64,000 bases of DNA from Sympetrum striolatum (Eukaryota > Arthropoda > Insecta > Odonata > Libellulidae): NCBI GenBank assembly GCA_947579665.1, contig OX388349.1:42355854-42419853 (forward strand), in the 5' to 3' direction. Within the stretch, counting starts at the first letter, position 1, and each line of letters starts with the position of its first letter. The translations under genes were made by a program, and so were the position numbers. This document shows positions 13,681-24,800 of this stretch, piece after piece. A model generated the notes under the pieces. It did not search any database. It was not told the DNA's origin and was given only the letters and a program-made list of their open reading frames with translations.

Positions 13681-14694
13681 TGGCGACTGCCCGTATTTGT
13701 ATCATGTTGAAATGGATGTTTGTAGACATTTGTCGCAAGGTATATTTTGAGGAAATTACCATATTTTTTTCTTCGAATCTTATTTACATATGAAATAAGA
13801 TCCAACGATAATATCTCAAAATGGCTTAGATAATTAGTCGTATTATGACTCAAATAAAAATTGGCGGTTATAATGTGATAAAACAGGATATATAAAGGGC
13901 GTTATTATGCCGATGAAATTCATCATCGTTGCTCAGCTGACAGAGAAAAATTAAAATATTCTCTTAATTTCATTGTAGGTGAGGGATTTCCAATCCCAAA
14001 TACGAGGTATACCATGAAGTATATGGCAGAGAATAAGCCATCAAAATTAAGTTTAGGTAAGCATGTACTTAGGAAACTTCTTTTGCTAACCCATACTAAA
14101 ACTATCCATTCTATTAATTTAGAAAGAATTAATTTTTGAGGGTTTAACATTAATTCTCAAATTTAAGAAAGGATTAGATTTTACATCTTTTGGTTGGTAA
14201 CTTATGAAAACATTTTTTATGACCTAGTTTCAATTATGCGTAGCTGTAAAAGAATCGAAATAATTTTCTATTTTCTTCAAATAAACAATACCTCACAAAG
14301 AAGCATTGTAAACAAAACTTTTAGTGAATATTGGATGGATGAATGAATTCAGTTAATCTTGCAATATTTTAATTACTGTGAAGGAAACAAGGCAAGGAAA
14401 AGATGCAAAATAAACGGAAGACGAATTTTATTATTTGCAGGGGGATAGATCATAGTTTAGCAGGTCCGACGTTGTTTAAAATTTTAGCTAATCGTGCAAA
14501 TCAATCTTATTTTTTTTAATTGCTCCGTAATGATATATCAAATATGTATACATCAGATATCTACACATCAAATGTAGAACATTCTGTAAATCATTCTATA
14601 GTTATTGGAAATTTTGGGTAGAGTATATCAGAACTGAGCTAAGTTAGTAAGGCAAGCAATGAAACAAACCCTTAGTCAACATCAACGTTCCGTA
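13681..14694. other. AT-rich DNA flanking the piggyBac element
   Basis: No gene recognised. The stretch ends immediately before the TTAA target site at 14695-14698. Confidence 0.55.
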
Positions 14695-14698
14695 TTAA

Positions 14699-14767
14699 CC
14701 CGCCGTTACTCGCGCCCTATTTTGTTACGTGGTTACTCGCGCGGGGTGTTTCTACACCCCACCGGAC
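14699..14767 (+). repeat. Outer left terminal repeat of the piggyBac element
   Basis: The 17-base terminal repeat is followed by a second GTTACTCGCGC word at 14732-14742 and then the palindrome GGGGTGTTTCTACACCCC. The right end has only one GTTACTCGCGC between tip and palindrome, so it looks like this end after loss of the segment between the two direct words. The palindrome may fold (GGGTGT/ACACCC) and is probably a transposase-binding or structural subterminal site. Confidence 0.85.
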
Positions 14768-15048
14768 TTTTTTATTTATCACGGTTATCTTCGAAAACAT
14801 TCCTGATTATTTTTATCTGTTATCATTTATAAATCTTTTTGGATATGATACCTAAATTTTACGTTGATATTACGACTTTTAAAATTTTTATGAGCTATTC
14901 AATAATAGTACTCAAAAAATTGTACAATAAAACGAAAATTTGACTCGTATACCTTATAGATGAAATATCTTTGTAGTAATCAACGTATTCGTCGTAAGCA
15001 GACATTTTAAAACAATTAAAGTGAAAAATTAATCCAGATTAATGCAAT

Positions 15049-15400
15049 TTAACCCGCGATTACTCGCACTCAATTTTGTGACGTGAATGCTCGCTCGGAG
15101 TGTTTTCACACCCCACCGGTCTTTCTTTGATATTCTTTTTTTACAACTAATTGTACTTTGAATAGCTTAAAAAGCCTTCTAGGTATATTATACAAGTTGA
15201 ATAACGATATTTAAAATTTTAATTTTACAAGTAACTGAAAATATTACGCCTGAAAAATGTTATAAGTAATTGTAATCTCCGACATGGAAAAGTTTTAGAA
15301 ACAATATCTTCGCACGAATAAATGTGTCTGTAGTTATGAAAATACTTAAAGATACTACACAAAGGTGTTTTTTCCATCTAACACCATTTAATGCTACCTT
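15049..15400 (+). repeat. Diverged second piggyBac left end, in direct orientation
   Basis: TTAA at 15049-15052 is followed by CCCGCGATTACTCGCAC, then the same order of words as the outer left end: a second ACTCGC-like word, GGAGTGTTTTCACACCCC and CACCGG. Similarity continues weakly into the AT-rich DNA (TTTAAAATTTT blocks). It begins 354 bases inside the outer end. This is either a tandem duplication of the left terminus or an older copy whose right end has been lost. The matching right end (17529) pairs perfectly with the outer copy, not with this one. Confidence 0.75.
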
Positions 15401-15537
15401 AAAGCTAACTTACTGCTTGTTTTGGGAAGCGCGTTCATGAAGCTGAAAAGTACAAGAAAATATTTCGAGCGGGCTTGAAAGAGTAAACAATGGAAAATCC
15501 TTTGACGTATTTATTAATATTTTTAAAAATTCTTCTC

Positions 15538-16500
15538 AAATTTTAACGAAGCACGCATGCGTTTATCGCAGTATTCGCAATGCAGTTTAGTTTTTATTTC
15601 CTTATTCCTTGGGCATATAACACATCACCCACGACCTCCTTTTATAATCTTCTCTTGAGGCTCTGATGTCGATGGCTCTTCAAATTTTTCTGCTTTTCTT
15701 GTTAGTTCTTTTGGTAAGTTTTTTTGCCAGGCCCTCTTTATTATAAAGAGTTTTACCAACCACTTAGGGATTTCTCTGAGGAACATCCTCCTATTTATCC
15801 TGATGTGTGGATATACGCTTCTATGTACAATAAAAACATTTATACCCAAAGTGTTTAGCAAATGGTAAAATATTGCAAATGGCCATCTTCAAGTATTTCT
15901 TGCCACGCTTTAAGTCCCATACATTTCATCTACACTATCGACGCCGCCTTTTGTCGAATTTTATTCGAAGTCGAATTATTTAGTCGAAATATTACCTCAG
16001 GCTTGTGTTTCTTGCCCGTGGACGCATCAATGCTGTTTTCTTTGTGCTTACTTGAAATGATCAACAAATACCTTTTCTTTTCTGGGACATATGATACCAG
16101 GGTCATGTTTTTCCTGAAGAGAAACAAACTGCTTTTTTACTTCTACAATTTGTGGAGGGAGTTCCTTTATATTCTTACGGATGGTCCCGACTAGCGTCAA
16201 CTTTTCCTGGAGTAAATCCTCTAAACCTGGCTTGCTTAGAAACCAATTGTCGGCAGTCGCATTCCTCCCTGTCCCCACAATCGGACCGACAATCCGTTTT
16301 ACGACGTCCTTGGGACTATTGCTGTGTTTATAAGGACCATCTGGTTGAACCCCAACATAAACTTCTAAGTTTTTGGTATAATACACTCCAGCATCCACTA
16401 GAGCGAAAATCTTTGTCCCATACTTGGCCGGTTTGTTGGGTAGATATTGACGGAAAGAACATCTGCCTCGAAAAGGAATCAATTGTTCATCTACAGTGAC
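15538..16500 (-). pseudogene. piggyBac transposase remnant (DDE_Tnp_1_7 catalytic half plus C-terminal zinc finger)
   Basis: Cut-and-paste transposase of the piggyBac superfamily, broken. Reading right to left, the segment 16048-16494 begins VTVDEQLIPFRGR, containing the first catalytic Asp, and continues through PNKPAKYGTKIFALVDA, GGPYKHSNSP-like and ADNWF, the second catalytic Asp. It then has the family word LVGTIRKN. A frameshift near 16048-16127 leads into a segment ending STKGG-VDSVDEM with the third Asp, near 15930. Another break precedes RRMFLRE...NLPKEL (15625-15861). After a TGA, a CxxC...CxxC cysteine pattern (CVICPRNK, then HCEYC) marks the family's C-terminal finger near 15560-15618. 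A stop lies just upstream of the first Asp, and the roughly 250 amino-terminal residues usual for the family are not recognisable. No functional protein is possible without repair. Antisense frames 15862-16194 and 16152-16499 are shadows. Confidence 0.92.
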
Positions 16501-17528
16501 GAAAGAATGTTATAATTGAGATATAAAAAATTCTCACTTACTAATTAGTTACCAGGAGCTTGGAGGAGGAGATGGATAGACTTACGAAGAAACACTTCCC
16601 AACGGAAGAGCACAGGAGAATAGAAAAGTCATTCCATCCTTTGCGTTGCATTTCTTCACTGAGTAAACTTATCGCACAAACTCGAACACTAACTTGCTAA
16701 TGTCGAATCTATGAGGCACCACAAAATAGAATGAGAGACGAAATATTTCCACCCCGGTCTTCGGGAGCCGAGTTTCGGCACCCCAAGAAGGACTGTCCCT
16801 GTTTCTTCTTCGACGAGGTCAATCGACAATTATTTTAGCCATGCGACCGAAGAAGCATATCCTTATTGTCATGTCTCGTAAAAGTAAGACCTACGTGCTC
16901 TCAGAACAAACGGTAGGGGGCAATAAACAAGGCCGCGCTCCCTCAGAGAAAAAAGGGGCTTGGTCTTACTTAGCGCTGAGGGCGACGCTCCATTGCCACA
17001 GGGACAACGGTGTCCGCTCCGTAATATTTCATTTACATATTCATAATAACAAATACAATAAATGAATTACTTATCTTTTAATTTCTAATTAATATTATCT
17101 CAAATTCTGTAACTGGCCTGAGAACTGAAACCTCGCCTTGGAAAGCTTCGCGGAGCTAAATAGTGAGAGGGATTATTAGAGATTACAAGTGAGATAAAAT
17201 TACATCAACGTATTTACCAATAACATTCATGAGTTATAACATTTACTTAGTGATCATTGATCATGGAACAAACGAATAAAAACATAAAACTTCAAATAAT
17301 AACCCGTAAAAGAATTAATAAAACATGAACTTCGGAAAATTAACCAAAAATGGGAGTATTATCAAATGAAAAGCGTCATATCTCTGCAAGAAATGGCAAG
17401 AAAATCACGATTTTTACAAAAAATGTCGGGAACATAAAAAAATGAAGCTACTGAGAAGAAAGGGTCAATAAACCTAAGCGTTTAAAAATAGAGGCTGATT
17501 GAAAACGGCTGGGGTGTAGAAACACCCC
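16501..17528. other. Right interior of the piggyBac element, unrecognised content
   Basis: Where the transposase amino terminus would be expected, no family motif can be read on the minus strand. The stretch includes a GC-richer part (16742-17020) with imperfect inverted words (CTCCCTCAG near 16937, CTGAGGGCG near 16976). It may be unrelated filler captured by internal rearrangement. Confidence 0.5.
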
Positions 17529-17549
17529 GCGCGAGTAACGGCGGGTTAA

Positions 17550-18990
17550 CACAAAAATTTTAAAAGCCAGATCACGGAAGTTGAAATTATAAGACATGAA
17601 ACTGCTGCAGATTTTCATTGGGAATCAGAGAAAATTAATACCATTTAATACTAATATGAATTACCCTCAAATAAAGTACCAGTCGAGACATACTTACTGA
17701 AAGAAGAAAGGAAATGTATATTGTGTTTCTTTTTATGCATTAATTTCGCAGAACGTTAAAAATGACAATTACTAATATATTTCCATGGAAGGGTACCAAA
17801 TGGATTTTCGATTAAACATTCGTATATTCATGAACTACTTGTGAAATTAATTTTATTAGAGCTAACAAAGAATAGATGATGAGAAAGAATTATGATTAAT
17901 GAAATAAAAACACGAAAGTTCATTGGAAATAAAGGAAATGAAATACAAGCACTGGAAAAAATATTTGGGCAGGACGGAAAATTAAAGACTAGCAAAATGG
18001 ATGGATGGATGGAATAGTAAGGACGATGAAACTTGAGCGAAGCGAGATACGTTTACGGACCTTACCCAAGGAAGAAGACGGAGAAAATTACGAGTTATGA
18101 TTAATTTTAAGAAAATAAATTACTCATTCCCTCTTATACGTCCAGGAGGACATTAACATATTTTGAGGCTTCTCAAAATTTTCGGTAAAGTCTAAATAAG
18201 TCAATTCAGAATCAACATATTAGTAATTGTGAATAATGATGGGATGTTATCAAAATTTTTACCAATTTCTATACAGTTCCAAATACTACTATAAACTTCC
18301 AGTAGCCATGATTCCAGACTCCGATTGAACCAATTGTTGAACTACTTCATTTTTGGTTAGTGTTAGCTTGGGAAGCAAATACTTAATAATGCAATATACT
18401 TATTAAAATATATTCATCAGTATAATTAACTAATATCTAATGAAGCAAAGTAGGATGCACTTTTTATATTTCTTTGGGAAAGATTTATTATTTAGAGAAA
18501 ACAATTTCTTCTTTCAAATTACCCAACTTCCTTAAATTAAATACTATCATAATCGAAGGCATAGTAAGAAATTAATACTTAAAAGAAAATTAGAAATGGG
18601 TATGGATTTTCCGAACCGATGTTTTTGGGATTATCTTTCGAGGTATACATTAGTTGATTAAAATTGAATCAAAATCTATCGAATTTCATGTAATTTCTAA
18701 TATTCCAAGATAATTTCTAACATTTCTGATTCATTTATAGCTATTTATAGCCCTATTCATATCCCTATTCATAGCTATTCTAGTTTGTTCACATACAGTG
18801 GCAGTTTTCAGAAAGGTCTATTATGGCAAATATATTTAATTGTCTTAAGAAGTCTATTTGCTCCGTTCTGTGTTTTGTCCATTGATACATGACTCGTTTT
18901 TCTTCATTATAATTATATTGAATTTTCGTGCTATCCAATTGTCTTATCAAGTGTCTTGCTCCCTTATTTCCGAACTTAACTTAATACGAA
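17550..18990. other. AT-rich non-coding stretch
   Basis: No gene recognised. It contains a short (ATGG)n run at 17997-18012 and repetitive TATTCATA/TAGCTATT words at 18745-18785. Confidence 0.55.
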
Positions 18991-19570
18991 ATAAATTAAC
19001 GTGGCAAATAGATTAGTTAGGTACCGTATATACTCGGGTATAAATACCCCCTCCCCCATCCGCATCCCCCACTTGATACGTCCGTACTTCCCCCTTAATA
19101 CACCGAATGCATATCCCGATATCCTTTTGGACGTCAGTGCAGCGGCCGTGAGGAATGCAGTCCGACGCGCGCTGCACCGAGTCCCCTCTTTTCCTCTTTA
19201 TTTTGCGCCGTGAGGGAACGCTTCGTCTCTGTCCTACCGGTTCCACTCCGATCATTATTCTCTCCCTCCCGGAGAAACTTTATTTTCCCCGTCCGTTTTC
19301 CGCCCGTCCCTATGCAATTGTGCGACGCCTTTGAGAATGCCGTGTCGATATTACCTTTTTTGCGGGCTTAAATTTCACCGCGTCTTTTGCCGCTTTTTGG
19401 CCGTGTGGGAAAATTTCCTCTCGCTGCATCCAGGAAGGGCGATTAAAAGTACGCTTCCGAAAGGGAGGGTTGCAAATCGACTCGGCCGTGGTTTTCGGTG
19501 CTGTAATATATTTCGCGCACCTGGGCCTGTTGTGTAATGAAAAAAATTAGGCCTCCTTAACATGGTGGTT
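18991..19570. other. GC/CpG-rich block led by a TATA-like palindrome
   Basis: The block opens with TACCGTATATACTCGGGT and TATAAATACCCC (19020-19050), combining a TATA-box word with the near-palindrome GGGTATAAATACCC, then becomes C- and CpG-rich. Frames open in it (19001-19213 plus, 19013-19255 minus, 19331-19537 plus) show no motif. It could be a core promoter with a CpG-rich 5' region, or the end of an unrecognised DNA transposon; no arthropod initiator stands at the expected distance. Confidence 0.4.
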
Positions 19571-21299
19571 TTTTCGTCCGTATGCTTTAGAGGTGGAATA
19601 GAAATTAATATATATATGCAGGTTAATATTTATAAATGTCAAAATTTCTAAAATAACCAAGACGATCCATTCTCACTTATTCGAATCAGAGCAAAAGGAC
19701 TCCATGCTAAAGAGTCTATAAAGTCTTTATCAAGCCGAGATTGAGGATTAAAAGTCTCCTCTTCCATCTAAACTTTCGTCAACGATATTAATAAATTAAG
19801 TTAAATAAATTTTTATTATATCCTGTGGAAAGCCACCTAAGGAAAACAGCAAATTATACGAGTAAGTAATGGAATCATTGCAGTCGAAACAAAGAAATAT
19901 TACAATATTAAACAATCTATATTAAAATAATTAAATTTTAAAACTATTTATGGTTCACATCGCGGATTGTAGTTGGCAGGGAATTCCAGAAATTTATGGC
20001 AGATACTGCAAATTATTTGTGGACTTATGTGACGGAATGTAAAGCGTTCGGGAAGTTTTTCTTGGATCAGGACGGGAGCGGTGAGAAGGATTAGAGTGAA
20101 ATCATGAAGCAAAAACACAGGCTTATTGTTATTCATAATAGCAAAGAAAATAACATATTTTATATATAAATAACAATAGTCAAAGAATAAATCATAACAT
20201 AAATAATGTGTAGGTGAATAGAGATGGAGAAGAAGACTTTAGTATGAGTGGATGTAAAATAACATTAAGGAAACATTTTAGGAAAAAAAGATACATTACA
20301 CGTCTTCAATGAGGTAACGCTCTATTTCTCATCGACAAGTCAGTCAGCTTTTCTGCTGGAAAAGGTTCCAAGGTTAGTTGTGATTCAGCCAAAAATGTAT
20401 GTATCAAATATGAAATAGCCAGAATATTAATTAATTTGAATATTTTTTAATCATTCGTACACCAAATTTATTCGTCAAGTGATATATAATTGCTAATAGG
20501 TAAAACTGACAAGAATTTCTGCAGTAAAACTAGGAATAATATTTTTCTCTTCATATTTGTCTGATCCTGTCAGTAATTAGGTGCCTGAATAAGAATCTTA
20601 TAATGACTTTAGCAGGATTAATAAACGTCTGCTATACTTAACACATCAAATTAGAATTATCGAAGTCAATTAGAGATTTTTTTCATAAGGATATTTTTTT
20701 GAACGGCCCAATTCATTGGGAAGTTCACCCAATTTCCCAGATCTACCTCCGGGTAAAATGTTTGCTAAAAAAGTGTAAATGTAAGAGAAGACTCGTACCC
20801 TGGAATATCAAAAGTTATATATTTTAGAAAGTCGGTAATAAGTACTCTTTTGTAATTTAATTACCCCGAGTATAGGTTTAAATTCTGAGTATCAATGCCA
20901 ATGTAAGCATATGATGTGTTTTGCATATTTTGTTATTTTATCATTATAAACGCATGTACCGTATATTAAAAATGATTGAAAAAGTGACGCATTAATAATT
21001 CTTGAAGAAACGATTTACTCGGGTGACAAACAACGTCCCAATATCGTGTGCATATTGAGGTGCATGTGCATACGTCCTGCCTTCCACGTTTAATCACACG
21101 AAAAATATTTCTCCTGATTCAATATTTACAGTCGAATTTGATCAATGGAACATGTATATTACCATGAAAAGAATATCACCGTGGTCTTACATTCATCCCA
21201 GCTTATTGAGCATCCTGATCATGCAGTCAAATCATTTAAAGCCCCATTATTTTTGCTCACTTTAAACTTAAATTAAGCGATTACTTCCCCGCATGAAAC
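19571..21299. other. AT-rich non-coding stretch
   Basis: No gene, repeat partner or splice-bounded segment recognised. The frame at 19948-20136 on the minus strand is featureless. Confidence 0.5.
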
Positions 21300-21452
21300 A
21301 CGCTCTCCAGTCCCACCCACTATAAAACATGACGAACGATGCGCTGTAATCCACACCGGTTTGATCGTTTTCAACTGGTCTCGAACCTGGCATTATGACT
21401 CGGGGAGCACATGCACTACCCACTTTGGCCAGTGGCTTTCTCTGTCCGGTTA
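21300..21452 (-). mobile_element. tRNA-derived SINE head (minus strand)
   Basis: On the minus strand a Pol III A-box, TGGCCAAAGTGG (plus coordinates 21420-21431), is followed by a perfect B-box, GGTTCGAGACC (21377-21387). The box starts are 44 bases apart, exactly the tRNA spacing. The D-arm-like word GGGTAGTGCA follows the A-box. The presumed acceptor-stem strands do not pair, so it is a SINE or tRNA pseudogene rather than a working tRNA. The extent beyond the B-box is uncertain, and no poly-A or tail repeat was identified. Confidence 0.6.
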
Positions 21453-21998
21453 AAATACTACCTCAAACTCCTATTTGCTCTTATAAGAGGCGCGGCCCCA
21501 AGATGTATCTCCAGCGGTCAACAGGATCAAGTCTTTGTTGAGCGATAATTTAGAGCCAGAGCCTGCAATTTTTTCGGCACCCTCGGGTTATGCAGCGATC
21601 CGACGCTGTCTCCCCGCGCAAGAGGGATTGTCAGCCCTTAAAAGTATGACGCCCAGATGCATCATTGCAACTGATAAGGAGAGATGCAGGAGATTGCACC
21701 CAGGGGGAAAAATTCCCCTCCTTTGGCCTGTTTGAGCGGCCGCTGGTTCATACTTCACTGTCCCTCCTCACCTCGCATCCTCCCTTCGCGCAATTTGTCC
21801 TTTTCTCTTTTCATACGCATCTCCCTTTCTCCAACTCGCTCCTACGCCTTCTCCCACACTCCTTCGCTGCTTCTTTAACGTGTTTATGATCGCGCAAGGC
21901 CGTGCGGTTACGCTGCAGTTACATCTTCTGCTTCGTCTGCGAGTAGTTCCCACGTCGCGGAATTTCGCCACCCGAATTCTTGGAATCATCCGGGAGTT
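21453..21998. other. GC/CpG-rich, C/T-rich block
   Basis: Pyrimidine-rich on the plus strand, with several short overlapping open frames (21535-21735, 21665-21889, 21684-21878) that reflect few stops and show no domain. It runs into the tandem array on its right. Confidence 0.45.
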
Positions 21999-22893
21999 TT
22001 GGTGCGTGTTTCCGCGGTGGAATTTTGCGTAATAGCATTCTGTTTCGTTGAGTTGAAAAATGTAGCGTGTGATTGCTGGAAAGCAATGATGCGTCATAAG
22101 AGGTGGGCATTACGGAATGGTTGGGCAAAAATAAAAATAGAGCGTAAGTGGAAATAGAGGTTTCATGAGTTTTTTAAAGAAGAGCCGTACCTTGCGGAAA
22201 ATGCAATGTAAGAGGAGTACGTAGGGGTGCACATTTCCGTAGTGGAATTCCGCATAATAGTTTCTCTAATTATTTTCTCTGAGATGTGGATCTGAGTAGC
22301 GTGTGATGGCTGGGAAGCAATGTTGCGTCATCAGTGGTGAGCATAGCAAAAAAATTTGAATAAGTGGAAATAGATGTTTCATGATTTTTTTAAAAGAAAT
22401 ACTATACCATGAGGAATATGCAATGGAGGTGGAAAAGTATCGAAACGTTTGGGTGCACATTTCCTTAGTGGAATTCTGTATAATAGCGCTCTATTTCTTT
22501 TCTCTGAAATGTGGGCTTATGTAGTATGTGATTGCCGAGAAGCAATTCTGAGCATTACGTCATGGTTGATCACATAAGAATATAGCATAAATCGAACATG
22601 AATTTTTATATGGAATAGCCATATAATGCGAAAAATACAATGTAGGCGGAGCATGCAGGTAGGTCTGTGTGCACATTTCTGCAGTGGAATCCTCCATGAT
22701 AGCACTCTATTTATTTTCTCATGAATGTGGAGCTGTGTAGCGTGCGATTGCTGGGAAGCAATGCTGCGTCATTAAGCATGAGCATTACGGAATGGTTGGG
22801 CAAATAAAAATAGGGCGTAAGTGGAAATAGAGGTTTCATGAAGTTTTCAAAAAAAGAGTCGTGCCTTGCGGAAAATGCAATGCAGCGGAATGA
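21999..22893 (+). repeat. Tandem array of four ~225-base units with a conserved hairpin
   Basis: Four diverged units can be aligned by GTGGAATTNNGCATAATAGC-like words starting at 22017, 22242, 22468 and 22684 (periods 225, 226, 216). Each also holds GTGTGATTGCTGGGAAGCAA-like, AGTGGAAATAGAGGTTTCAT-like and TGCACATTTCC words. The ATTGCT/AGCAAT arms make a 16-base hairpin whose arms are largely kept in all units. No open frame runs across the array. It may be a short satellite or minisatellite, or tandem termini of an unrecognised element; array edges are approximate. Confidence 0.85.
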
Positions 22894-23990
22894 AAGGAGA
22901 ATCTAAAGCAGTATTTTATTTTCCTAAGAATTTACAAAGTGTGCATAACTGGAATAAGTCGAGGAAGTTCATTGAAGGAAAACGAGCTTGAAAATGTTAG
23001 TATCAAACTGAGATTTTTCTGCAGAACTTGAAGTGATAGCTTAGTGTAAAGGGCGGATGCATTTTTGCAAAGCATAGCGTGTGATACCTATATTTGGGAC
23101 TATCTCGAATCTCAAATTTGGTCGTCTTTAATTAATATTTTTATTATTTTTATTATAATTATATATATTGGAAACTTTTTTTTGATCGAACAACTGTTTC
23201 TTCTCATCTTTTAGTGTTTAGTATCGTTAGGATTGCACAAGGTTCCCAACTGCCATTTTTCGTGAGTGTGTTTCTGCATTGGATATTCTTCCGAACGATA
23301 TTTAAGGTTTTTTTTACATCCATAATTCTTTTCATATTTTCTCATATTATCTTTTTAAATACTATTCTTTTATTTGAAAAGTGGAGATGAACTTTACTTC
23401 AGTACTAAAATTTCCTAAGCCAAAATTTAATTGGAGAATCTTCATCCTAAAATAATATATCTTTTTATAGAAATTCTATAATTTTTCGAAACATTTTGTT
23501 TAATTTTTTGAAATATATCATACTTTGTTGGCATGTGATGTGATTGTAGTATTGTCTGGATTTTGCATAAAAAACATTCCCAAAAGAAGGGTCCACTAAC
23601 TGAAGCAAACATTTGTTGCGTATTACAGCTCACAAAGGGATAACAAGTAATACATTTATCTTATCCTAGGAAGTGATATGTATTTAGTTACTATTAAAAC
23701 ATGGGTATTAAATACATATTAAACTAGGATGAAGTCCTCAATGTCTCCATTTCTAAACACATTAATATTTGGCTCCTTGGGAAAAACAGCAACTGCTTCA
23801 AAAAATAGTGAAAAATTTACTCAACATAGCAACTCGGCATTATCTATAAATGAAACTATGACTGAATTTAGAAAAGGATAATTTTACTCGAAGACACCTT
23901 ACTTAGCGCAGTTCACTAATTGCATAAAAAAATAGCAAGTAATTACTCTAAAACACAACTCAACACCAACCCTATAAATGAAACTATTAA
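22894..23990. other. AT-rich non-coding stretch
   Basis: No gene recognised. Words near 23060-23090 (GATGCATTTTTGCA, GCATAGCGTGTGAT) faintly resemble parts of the neighbouring array unit but do not form a fifth unit. Confidence 0.5.
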
Positions 23991-24800
23991 CTAAACGGAA
24001 AAAATATGAGTTTACCTGAATTAGAACCCGGCTCCATTCGAATTAAGCCTTCCGAAACCCAGCGAAACGCGTAAAATTCCCAAAAAACTTCCAAAAGCAA
24101 GCAACTTCGTCCTCTCACGCATCTTCGGAAAGGACCCATGTCGTACGCTTCCTTCTCTTTTCTTCGACTCCCATCTCCCTCATTTCATCTCAACCCTTTC
24201 TCACCTCTGCATCTGTATTTCCGACCGCACCTGTATCTCTTCTCCTATTATCGACCATCTCAATCTATCCCGTGTCTATTCCCTTGAAAACCCTCCTTTC
24301 CTCCCCTCACTATCTCACTTAATGTTCAAGTCCTTCAATCTACGACTTGTCTTTCACCATGTCCTCCTCGCTTCTTCACTCATACATCCTCCCTCACACC
24401 CATTCTCCGAGCCTCTCTCTTCGCCGCACAAGTAGACACCCTTTAAAACACGTACGCTGTTAGGGAGGGATGATGCCCGGGTGTTCCCGCATGGGAAAGG
24501 GGTGTATCTCTTCGGGGAGAAAAAGTAACACACGCGAATCGTATATCTAAAGCATCGAGGGTTTCGTGTTCCTACGCTTCTCTGCAACAGCGTATTCGTC
24601 AGAAGTGACCGACCCCGCCACCTCTTCCATCTCCCGGCTGATCTCTCAAAGTAATGCTTCCCGAAATTGTTATCTAGATCGTTGCACCGTGTATTATGAG
24701 CATGCACGCTCGGGCGATCCTTTACAATGTGTTGCTGCCTCTAAGACTGCAAGAGGTGGACTTTATCTCGCCTTTCTCAGTATTTCCAGTTTATTAAGCC
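23991..24800. other. GC-rich, strongly C/T-rich block
   Basis: 24050-24460 is almost a pyrimidine tract on the plus strand; the rest is CpG-rich. Opposed open frames (24354-24707 minus, 24566-24910 plus) have no recognisable domain. Not called as a gene. Confidence 0.45.

Larger units (their letters stand above)
14695..17549 (-). mobile_element. piggyBac-family DNA transposon, decayed, with TTAA target duplications
   Basis: TTAA stands at 14695-14698 and 17546-17549, the target duplication typical of piggyBac. Just inside are perfect 17-base terminal inverted repeats: CCCGCCGTTACTCGCGC at 14699-14715 and its reverse complement at 17529-17545. Further in, both ends carry the palindrome GGGGTGTTTCTACACCCC, about 28 bases farther from the tip on the left. 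The interior holds a minus-strand transposase remnant (15538-16500) with frameshifts and no recognisable amino-terminal half. A diverged second left end, again starting TTAA-CCCGC, lies at 15049. The element is not autonomous, but its outer ends look intact. Strand is given by the transposase. Confidence 0.9.

Noticed and set aside
15862..16499. Plus-strand frames of 110 and 115 codons
   Set aside because: They are antisense shadows of the piggyBac transposase remnant.
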